Of a stretch of DNA of 6,960 bases, positions 1-5,643 are shown piece after piece. The notes under the pieces were generated by a model that saw only the letters and a list, made by a program, of their open reading frames with translations, was not told the DNA's origin and did not search any database. Origin of the DNA: an uncultured Mollicutes bacterium (lineage in GTDB: Bacteria > Bacillota_I > Bacilli_A > Acholeplasmatales > Anaeroplasmataceae); NCBI GenBank assembly GCA_937905855.1, contig CALCWU010000055.1:1-6960 (forward strand), given 5' to 3'. Within the stretch, counting starts at the first letter, position 1; every line of letters begins with the position of its first letter. The position numbers and the translations under genes were made by a program.

Positions 1-1752
1 GTTAAGGGTGCAATCTTAGTAATTGATGCAGTAAATGGTATTGAAATTGAAACATTGAAGCACTGGCGTTTTTTAAGGAAAAGAAATATTCCGACAATCA
101 TTTATATTAATAAAATGGATAAGGAAAATGTTAATTTTGAATTTTTATTAGGTGATATTAGAGAGAAGCTTGGTAAAAATGCGATTCCTTTTTGTTATCC
201 TATGGGTCATAATGACGGCTTTGATGGCTTTGTTAATGTTGTAACTCTTAAAGCACGTAAATACAATGGTAAAACCTGTGAGGATGCTCCAATATATGAA
301 GATAAAAAAATGAAGGTATTTGAGCTTCATAATACAATGGTTGAAAGTGTTGCAGGAAGTAGTGAGGAATTACTTGATAAATTTTTTAATGGTGAAGAAC
401 TAACCAATGAGGAAATAAATAAAGGCTTAAGAAATGGTGTTTTAAATGGTGAATTGATACCTGTCTTAGTAGGAAGTGCCTTAAAGAATATCGGTATTCA
501 TACAATGCTAGATATGCTTATTAACTATTTACCTAATCCATCTGATCTAAAACCAATTGTTGGACTAGATGATAATGGTAATGAGGTTATTTGTAAAACA
601 AGCCTTGACGATGAATTTTCAGCCTTTGTTTTTAAGACATATGTTGATCCTTATTTTGGTACAACATCACTTATAAAGGTTAATAGTGGTAAGCTTAATG
701 TTGGTGATGATGTTTATATTCCTGCTCTTAAAAAAAGTGTTAGCATTTCAAATTTAGTTTATTTGTATGGTGGAAAGCAAATTAGTACAAATTCAATTGG
801 TGCTGGTGACATTGGAGCCATAAATAAGCTTGAAGGACTTGAAACTAATATGAGCCTATGTAGTCCAAAAAGAATAATTATGTTTAAGCCAATAGAATAT
901 CCAAGTGCCGTTTATTTTAAAGCTTTACTACCAAAGACAAAAAATGATTCAGATAAGCTTAGTAATGTATTAAATAAGCTAAAGCTTGAAAATCCTAATA
1001 TTGTGATTAAACGTAATGTTGAAACTAAGCAATTACTTCTTGGTACTACAAGCTATGGTGAGCTTATGTATTTAGTTGAGATTATGAAAAACAATTATAA
1101 GCTAAATATTGAACTAGAGGATGTTAAAATTGTATATAAGGAAACAATTAAGAAATCCGCTAAGGGTATTGGTAGATACATTAAACAAAGTGGTGGTTCA
1201 GGATTCTATGGAGTTGTTGAAATGGAATTTTCACCAAATGACAAAAATGAATTTGTAGAAAGTATTTTTGGTGGTGCTGTACCAAAAAATTATTTTCCAG
1301 CTGTTGAAAAGGGCTTCTATGAGGCTTGTGAGAAGGGTGAATTAAAGGAATTCCCTGTAGTTGGAGTAAAGGCAAATCTAATTGATGGTAAATATCACAG
1401 TGTTGATTCAAATGAGCTTGCCTTTAAGATGGCAGCAATCCTAGCCTTCAAGGATGCCTATATGAAATGTGAGCCAACTATTTTAGAGCCAATTTATAAA
1501 ATAACCGTTACGGCTAAGCCTAGTGATATTGGAAATATCTTATCTAATTTAAATCAAAAGCGTGCCAAGATTTTAGATGTAGTTATCAATAAAAGTGGTG
1601 AGCAAAAAATAATAGCTCTAGCTCCAGAAGCCGAAATATTAGAATACGCTAATGACTTGAAATCAATAACTCAAGGCAATGGTTATTTTAATCGTGAATT
1701 TTATGATTACCAAGAAGTTCCTAAAAATATTTTGGAAGCTTTAATTAAATAA
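1..1752 (+). CDS. EF-G-like translational GTPase (5'-truncated by window edge)
   Basis: Ribosome-associated GTPase of the elongation factor G superfamily; 583 residues are visible. The frame is open from base 1, and about 100 N-terminal residues (P-loop, switch I, DxxG) lie outside the window. Numbering from base 1: the G4 motif NKMD is at 37-40 and the G5-like GSA at 158-160, followed by the characteristic NIG..xMLDxLINYLPNP stretch. Domain II is roughly 205-295 and domain III 300-375. Domain IV carries KQSGGSG at 395-401 and the tip loop DGKYHSVD at 462-469, with the tip His at 466 that EF-G uses in the decoding centre. Domain V is about 496-583 (LEPIYKITV, then LNQKRAKI). The conserved G-domain and domain IV motifs suggest a working translocase-like factor. 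Many Firmicutes carry such a divergent EF-G-like paralogue beside the housekeeping fusA; a Tet(M)-type ribosomal protection protein is a less likely alternative. No str-operon neighbour (rpsL, rpsG, tuf) is seen downstream. Family certain, subtype not. Confidence 0.93.
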   Translation, partial: VKGAILVIDAVNGIEIETLKHWRFLRKRNIPTIIYINKMDKENVNFEFLLGDIREKLGKNAIPFCYPMGHNDGFDGFVNVVTLKARKYNGKTCEDAPIYEDKKMKVFELHNTMVESVAGSSEELLDKFFNGEELTNEEINKGLRNGVLNGELIPVLVGSALKNIGIHTMLDMLINYLPNPSDLKPIVGLDDNGNEVICKTSLDDEFSAFVFKTYVDPYFGTTSLIKVNSGKLNVGDDVYIPALKKSVSISNLVYLYGGKQISTNSIGAGDIGAINKLEGLETNMSLCSPKRIIMFKPIEYPSAVYFKALLPKTKNDSDKLSNVLNKLKLENPNIVIKRNVETKQLLLGTTSYGELMYLVEIMKNNYKLNIELEDVKIVYKETIKKSAKGIGRYIKQSGGSGFYGVVEMEFSPNDKNEFVESIFGGAVPKNYFPAVEKGFYEACEKGELKEFPVVGVKANLIDGKYHSVDSNELAFKMAAILAFKDAYMKCEPTILEPIYKITVTAKPSDIGNILSNLNQKRAKILDVVINKSGEQKIIALAPEAEILEYANDLKSITQGNGYFNREFYDYQEVPKNILEALIK

Positions 1753-1763
1753 TAATAAAAAAG

Positions 1764-1794
1764 AATTCCCAGCATTTTAATTGTTGGGAATTTT
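1764..1794. terminator. Bidirectional intrinsic terminator between convergent genes
   Basis: AATTCCCAGCA (1764-1774) pairs with TGTTGGGAATT (1782-1792) around a 7-nt loop, with a single G·U wobble in the stem; two further pairs can extend the base. An A-rich run precedes the stem (1757-1762) and T-rich sequence follows it (through about 1807), so the hairpin has a U-tract in both directions. It starts 11 nt after the EF-G-like stop codon. On the other strand it begins right at the stop codon (1793-1795) of the second permease gene. It should end both converging transcripts. Confidence 0.85.
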
Positions 1795-2545
1795 AATTAC
1801 TTTTTTTGGTGAACAATAAATTTGTTGTAAATAGAATAATGGCCATTAATATTGAAAACAAGGCATTTAGGCTATTTAGCTTATGGTTAACAATATCTAA
1901 ATTTATTGTGCCACGAAGAATGAAAAAATTATAAATTAGATTAGTCTTATCAAGGGTTACATAATAAATAAGATATATACCTAGTGATAGAACAATTATA
2001 ATTACCAATAAATAATTATAATTTAGAGGTATTCTTCCAATTAAAATGCCAATTGATCCTACAAGAATAATCATAGGTATAGCATTATACAAAATATAGA
2101 ATAAATAATAGATATTTTTTTCACCTGCTATTAATAAAAAAATACTAGAAATGAATAATGTAGAGATAAGAACAATTAGACAGTTAGTTATTATAGCTAG
2201 AAATTTATAAGTCAAGGCTTTATAGCTTGAAACAGGAGAAATATCTAAAATACTTAATTTGTTTCCTTTATAGCTAATAGTTGTTGCAAGGACTAGCATA
2301 TAGATAATTATTCCTAGTAAGGCATAGGAATAGACATTTAAAAAGTTACCTATTAATGTTGTTTCATCAAAGGCACTATATCCTAAAATAAATTGAATTG
2401 CTTTAGGTAGGCTTTTAAATGCTTCATCTAAGGCTGGAACATTATTTTTGGTATTGAAAATAAAGAAAACTAAGATAATCGCTAAAACTAAGCTTAAAAT
2501 AATTGTTGATTTTAGATGTTTTTTAAATTCAGTAAGATAAATCAT
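1793..2545 (-). CDS. ABC-2-type transporter permease, second subunit
   Basis: Integral membrane protein of 250 residues, the last gene of the three-gene ABC exporter operon. Six hydrophobic segments are visible: about 13-30, 73-91, 112-140, 144-170, 177-197 and 224-246. A larger loop of about 40 residues between the first two segments is probably extracytoplasmic, and a short loop with SILDISPVSSYKA (98-110) precedes segment 3. That loop resembles the cytosolic 'pathway' loop of ABC-2 permeases, which contacts the ATPase. The ATG (2543-2545) lies 7 nt after the stop of the preceding permease gene, and its TGAGG Shine-Dalgarno overlaps that stop, which implies coupled translation. It probably pairs with the first permease as a heterodimer driven by one ATPase. 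Substrate unknown. The stop codon abuts the shared terminator. Confidence 0.85.
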   Translation of the reverse strand: MIYLTEFKKHLKSTIILSLVLAIILVFFIFNTKNNVPALDEAFKSLPKAIQFILGYSAFDETTLIGNFLNVYSYALLGIIIYMLVLATTISYKGNKLSILDISPVSSYKALTYKFLAIITNCLIVLISTLFISSIFLLIAGEKNIYYLFYILYNAIPMIILVGSIGILIGRIPLNYNYLLVIIIVLSLGIYLIYYVTLDKTNLIYNFFILRGTINLDIVNHKLNSLNALFSILMAIILFTTNLLFTKKSN

Positions 2546-2552
2546 AGCTACC

Positions 2553-3332
2553 TCACATTTCTAATTCGTTGTTATGAATATAACAAAAATTTATGGTATA
2601 AAAAATAATGAATATTGAGGCAATAAAGAATCCTCTCGTATAATGATTATTATTTAAGATATCACTTGGCTTAAATAATGAGAAGGGATTAATATATCTT
2701 AAAAATTTAAGCTTGGTAATATTTTGAATTTGATCAAGAATATAGAAGAACAAAACACATAAATAGCTTGTTAAATTTAAGATTCTTTTGTTTTTAATGA
2801 AGGAAGCAATCATCATTGTTATACAAGCAAAATTGACCTGCATTAATAATAGTCCTAAATTAATTTTAGTTAATATTAAAATATCAGCCTTAGTTAAAAT
2901 CATCATAACAACAATAGAAATAAGCTCATAAATTAGATTTATTATAAAAATAATAATTGCTAAGGCGGTGATTTTTGAGGTTATTATCGTACTACGCTTT
3001 AGAGGCATTGTATATAGTATTTGATCTTGATCACTTTGCTTAATTATTTTAATACCAAGGCTTGAAGCCATTATTGCAAATAATATACTGATGTATTTAA
3101 ATATTAGGCAATAGTAGCCTATTGGCGTGAAGCAGGTATCAAGGTTGATTCCTAAAGCCTCAAGGGTAATCTTGGGATAGCTTTCAAAAATAATTTTTAG
3201 GGTATTCTCATATTTAATGTATGATGGATATATCAGCATCATTAATATAAATGAAAATGATAGAATTAAGGACCAATAAGATAGAGGAATTACTAAAGCC
3301 CTTAAGTCTTGTAAAATAAGCTTTTTATTCAT
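2553..3332 (-). CDS. ABC-2-type transporter permease, first subunit
   Basis: Integral membrane protein, 259 residues from the start chosen here. Six hydrophobic segments: about 13-37, 73-97, 118-146, 157-178, 185-204 and 235-252. The loop DQDQILYTMPLKRSTIITSK (101-120) between segments 2 and 3 is the typical ABC-2 pattern (short Leu-x-x-x-Pro-x-x-R followed by a Lys) that docks on the ATPase; INPFSLF (214-220) is also typical. The ATG at 3330-3332 is preferred because it overlaps the ATPase stop as ATGAATAA, an arrangement common for translational coupling. An in-frame ATG at 3354-3356 would add eight residues and enlarge the overlap to 32 nt; neither has a strong Shine-Dalgarno. Residues 34-72 form the likely outside loop. 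No substrate can be assigned. Homology to the second permease is only in topology, as far as I can see. Confidence 0.86.
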   Translation of the reverse strand: MNKKLILQDLRALVIPLSYWSLILSFSFILMMLIYPSYIKYENTLKIIFESYPKITLEALGINLDTCFTPIGYYCLIFKYISILFAIMASSLGIKIIKQSDQDQILYTMPLKRSTIITSKITALAIIIFIINLIYELISIVVMMILTKADILILTKINLGLLLMQVNFACITMMIASFIKNKRILNLTSYLCVLFFYILDQIQNITKLKFLRYINPFSLFKPSDILNNNHYTRGFFIASIFIIFYTINFCYIHNNELEM

Positions 3333-4206
3333 TGTAATAATGAAGGAATAGCTCATCTACTGAAGGATTTTCAATTATTAAATCCTCCAAATCGAAGCTT
3401 GCAAGCCTTTTTAATAAAATATTAATATCACCGGCATATAAAAAATTAGCTCTATCTTCAATTATTTCTAAATTTTTTACGCCGTCAAGATTTTTAAGCT
3501 TATCTTGAAAGTCTTTATTTGCTTTAAAGGTTATTTTTTTGTAAAACTGCTTCAAGTCACTTATTTTCATATTATGAGTAATCTTTCCTTTATTAATGAA
3601 GATAACACGATCACAAATAATAGATAAATTATTTAATTGATGTGAAGTGAAAAAAATAGTTGCTCCCTCTGCTTTCTTTTCTTTTACAAGATTAAAGAAA
3701 ATGTCCTGCATTAAAGGATCAAGTGATTCACATGGTTCATCTAAAATATATATTTTAGAATCATGGAAGAAGGCAAGAATTATTAATAATTTCTTTTTTT
3801 CTCCTAATGATAATGTTTTAATTTTTTGTTTTGGATTAAACTTGAAAAGCTCTAATAATCTATTAATTTCCGTTTCATAATTTGTTTCATAAAAACTATT
3901 TGCATATAATAAAAAGTCAATGACATTCATATTATCATATTTAAAATCTTCACTTGGAAGATATGATGTAAATTGCATAATATCATTATAATATTTTTTG
4001 AAATCACGACCAAAGAGCTTAACACTACCATCATCAGGCTTTAAAATGTTGACTAAGCATTTTAAAGTAGTAGTTTTTCCACTACCAGAAGGTCCTATAA
4101 AAGCTACAGCCTCTCCACTATTTAAAGAAAATGATACGTCAAAAATACCATGTTCCTTATCATATTTTTTTGTTAGGCTTTTAACTTCTACTAATGTTTT
4201 TGTCAC
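3325..4206 (-). CDS. ABC transporter ATP-binding protein (drug/peptide exporter type)
   Basis: Cytoplasmic ATPase of 293 residues that powers the two permeases encoded downstream. Walker A is GPSGSGKT (38-45), the ABC signature is LSLGE (132-136, a variant of LSGGQ), Walker B is IYILDEP (152-158) with catalytic Glu157, the D-loop is SLD (161-163) and the H-loop is His189 in FFTSHQ. The usual Q-loop glutamine is not obvious: the region reads SYLPSED (81-87), which resembles the 'Y-x-P-E' form of the BcrA/DrrA-type exporter ATPases. After the nucleotide-binding domain comes a C-terminal extension (about 220-293), as in that group. Start: GTG at 4204-4206 has AAGG eight bases upstream. The GTG at 4213-4215 would overlap that Shine-Dalgarno and is less likely. 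First gene of the operon. Antibiotic or peptide export or resistance is the usual role of such ATPases, but the substrate is not known here. Confidence 0.93.
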   Translation of the reverse strand: MTKTLVEVKSLTKKYDKEHGIFDVSFSLNSGEAVAFIGPSGSGKTTTLKCLVNILKPDDGSVKLFGRDFKKYYNDIMQFTSYLPSEDFKYDNMNVIDFLLYANSFYETNYETEINRLLELFKFNPKQKIKTLSLGEKKKLLIILAFFHDSKIYILDEPCESLDPLMQDIFFNLVKEKKAEGATIFFTSHQLNNLSIICDRVIFINKGKITHNMKISDLKQFYKKITFKANKDFQDKLKNLDGVKNLEIIEDRANFLYAGDINILLKRLASFDLEDLIIENPSVDELFLHYYNE

Positions 4207-4214
4207 TATAATCA

Positions 4215-4219
4215 CCTTC
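4215..4219 (-). promoter_or_regulatory. Ribosome binding site that decides the ATPase start
   Basis: Read on the minus strand, GAAGG ends eight bases before the GTG at 4204-4206. An upstream in-frame GTG at 4213-4215 overlaps this site and so cannot use it. This is the basis for choosing the shorter protein. Confidence 0.7.
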
Positions 4220-4227
4220 TTTAGTTC

Positions 4228-4256
4228 ATTATATCATATTTATTAATTTGATTAAA
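4228..4256 (-). promoter_or_regulatory. Promoter of the ABC exporter operon
   Basis: On the minus strand a perfect TATAAT lies at 4228-4233, preceded by TG one base upstream (extended -10, TGATATAAT). Seventeen bases further up is TTTAAT (4251-4256), a weak -35. Predicted transcription starts near 4221, giving a leader of only about 15 nt that begins almost at the Shine-Dalgarno. Confidence 0.65.
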
Positions 4257-4265
4257 TAAATAAAT

Positions 4266-4294
4266 TTCCTTTTTTGGCTGTTGTTGTGTATAAT
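4266..4294 (+). promoter_or_regulatory. Promoter of the nucleotidyltransferase-like gene
   Basis: TATAAT at 4289-4294 is a consensus -10. The -35 region at the right distance (4266-4271, TTCCTT) is poor. Predicted start near 4301 leaves a leader of about 13 nt. It is divergent from the exporter promoter, with the two predicted start points about 80 bp apart. Confidence 0.55.
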
Positions 4295-4300
4295 AATATA

Positions 4301-4306
4301 AGAGGT
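4301..4306 (+). promoter_or_regulatory. Ribosome binding site that decides the nucleotidyltransferase start
   Basis: AGAGGT lies seven bases before the ATG at 4314-4316. An in-frame GTG at 4305-4307 lies inside this site and would add three residues; it is rejected as the start for that reason. Confidence 0.7.
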
Positions 4307-4313
4307 GAAAATA

Positions 4314-5393
4314 ATGGTTATAGATATTTTAAAATCATATTTTAACAATGAGCAAAGGGAATTTAGTGGTAATGAAAAGAACATAATTAAGGAAATGAAC
4401 AAGCAATCACTTGCTAGCTTTTTGTATTTTGTTTATCCTAATAATCAAGCATTTAAAAGAATTTATTTAGGTGCTACTTTAATTCAAGAAAAATTCTTTT
4501 ATATTCAAAATGAATTAACAAGAATATTTAATGAAAATAATATTGACCATTATTTTTTAAAGGGGAGTGTAATATCAAGTCTTTATCCTGATTCTGCCTT
4601 AAGAAGCAGAGGTGATATTGATATAGTAGTAAGAAAGGATGATTATAAAAGGGTAAAGCAAATTTTAAGTTCTAATGATTTTATATATCAGGAGGAAGCA
4701 TTTCATCATAGTGAATATTTAAAGAATAATATGCTGGTTGAGCTTCATCGAGAACTTTTTGATCCAAGCTTTACATTCTATAATTATTTCAAGGATACTT
4801 TTGATGATACTACAAAATTAACTAATAATTTATATAAGCTTAATGAAAATAGACACTTTTTATTTGCATTATGTCATTTAGATAAGCATTTAGTTAATCA
4901 AGGAGAAGGAATAAGGTATTTACTTGATTTTTATTATATGTTAAAAAAATGGCCACTTGATTTAGTATATATAACAAATGAACTAAAAAAATTAGGTTTA
5001 TATGATTTGTTTATAAACATATGTGATGCGATAAGAATAATTACAAATGAAGATTTTTTAAATATTAAGGCAAATGGACAGTTGTTAATAAATTATATGC
5101 TTAATGATGGAATTCATGGTAAACAAAGTGATGATGTTAAGAGCTTTGCCATTTCTAAAGAATCTAAATTTAAGTATTTCATTAATCTTTTATTTTTACC
5201 AAAAAAGGAAGAAAGACAAAAATTGTATCCAAGATTATCTAAATCAATTTTATTATATCCTATTTTACTTATTCATCGCTTTTTTAGATTAATTATCACG
5301 GGACCTAAAAAATTTATTAAGGTATTAAGTACGAAAAATGTCGAAAGAAAGAAAATGGCAAACAATTTTGAAAAAATCGGCATAAAAAAATGA
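4314..5393 (+). CDS. Nucleotidyltransferase-fold protein, NTP_transf_5 type
   Basis: Cytoplasmic or membrane-associated protein of 359 residues. It has the NTP_transf_5 signature: YFLKGSVISSLYPD (80-93), then RSRGDIDIVVRKDD (98-110 region) with the metal-binding DxD at Asp101/Asp103, and a third possible carboxylate, Glu143, in LVELHREL. A helical region follows with HLDKHLV and RYLLDFYYMLKKW (188-213), usual for the family. The tail (about 289-330: LFLPKKEERQKLYPRL, then LLYPILLIHRFFRLI) matches the basic and hydrophobic C-terminus common in Firmicutes members. All catalytic positions appear intact, so transfer of a nucleotidyl group to an unknown acceptor is plausible. Known relatives occur in polysaccharide clusters and in some lasso-peptide and PqqD-linked RiPP clusters. 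Here it is divergent from an ABC exporter and precedes the small peptide gene. No clear terminator follows, so read-through into that gene is possible. Acceptor and pathway unknown. Confidence 0.85.
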   Translation: MVIDILKSYFNNEQREFSGNEKNIIKEMNKQSLASFLYFVYPNNQAFKRIYLGATLIQEKFFYIQNELTRIFNENNIDHYFLKGSVISSLYPDSALRSRGDIDIVVRKDDYKRVKQILSSNDFIYQEEAFHHSEYLKNNMLVELHRELFDPSFTFYNYFKDTFDDTTKLTNNLYKLNENRHFLFALCHLDKHLVNQGEGIRYLLDFYYMLKKWPLDLVYITNELKKLGLYDLFINICDAIRIITNEDFLNIKANGQLLINYMLNDGIHGKQSDDVKSFAISKESKFKYFINLLFLPKKEERQKLYPRLSKSILLYPILLIHRFFRLIITGPKKFIKVLSTKNVERKKMANNFEKIGIKK

Positions 5394-5430
5394 TAAAATG
5401 TAAAAAATGTGTGAAATTTTGTGACAATTA

Positions 5431-5459
5431 TTGAAATATATGTTAACTTGCATTATAAT
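5431..5459 (+). promoter_or_regulatory. Strong promoter for the small peptide and secreted protein genes
   Basis: TTGAAA (5431-5436) and TATAAT (5454-5459) are separated by exactly 17 bases: five of six and six of six matches to the housekeeping sigma factor consensus. This is the best promoter in the window. Transcription should begin near 5466, about 29 nt before the peptide ATG. Confidence 0.8.
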
Positions 5460-5494
5460 TGATAATGGAATAATAGTTTTCTAAGTGAGGATTT

Positions 5495-5605
5495 ATGAGA
5501 AGAGAGTATAGCAAACCGGAAATTAAAGAAATTAATATTGAAATTGAAGATATTATAGCTGCTAGCTCTACACCATCAAATAGTGGATGGCTTCCTTGGA
5601 TTTAA
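5495..5605 (+). CDS. 36-residue YxxP small peptide, RiPP-precursor-like
   Basis: Short ORF with ATG at 5495-5497, a GTGAGG Shine-Dalgarno four bases upstream, and a near-consensus promoter placed to drive it. The N-terminus is MRREYSKP, giving a Tyr5-x-x-Pro8 motif. Residues 9-21 (EIKEINIEIEDII) alternate Ile with Glu/Lys/Asn, a pattern that favours a beta strand. Residues 22-30 are small and polar (AASSTPSNS), and the C-terminus is GWLPWI. There is no signal peptide, Gly-Gly leader site or cysteine. YxxPx(L/I) is the leader motif bound by RRE domains in lasso-peptide systems. The wider pattern YxxPxI...D-I-I-x-x-S also recalls many unnamed short peptides of Firmicutes and Bacteroidetes of unknown role. 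The secreted-protein gene starts 38 nt downstream with no terminator between. A real translated gene is likely; its function is not known. Confidence 0.72.
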   Translation: MRREYSKPEIKEINIEIEDIIAASSTPSNSGWLPWI

Positions 5606-5643
5606 GCTTTGAAGACAAGAAAAAATGAGGAGAAATTAAAAAA

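Noticed and set aside
1181..1411. Antisense ORF of 76 codons opposite the EF-G-like gene
   Set aside because: It lies wholly inside a conserved coding region, has a low-complexity His/Gln/Leu-rich product typical of antisense shadow, and no Shine-Dalgarno or promoter.
3647..4246. Plus-strand ORFs opposite the ABC ATPase gene
   Set aside because: The minus strand encodes unmistakable Walker and signature motifs through the same bases, so the plus-strand frames are shadows.
5104..5292. 62-codon ORF within the nucleotidyltransferase gene in another frame
   Set aside because: The main frame shows family features through this interval; the alternative has no ribosome binding site of its own.
4314..5605. 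Calling this a lasso-peptide or other defined RiPP gene cluster
   Set aside because: No asparagine-synthetase-like cyclase, transglutaminase-like protease, RRE/PqqD protein, radical SAM or LanM-type enzyme is present. The YxxP motif and NTase alone are not enough.
5625..5639. Five-codon ATG...TAA mini-ORF overlapping the Shine-Dalgarno of the secreted protein gene
   Set aside because: It is formed by the AGGAG site itself in an A-rich stretch and has no ribosome binding site of its own, so a regulatory leader role is unsupported.
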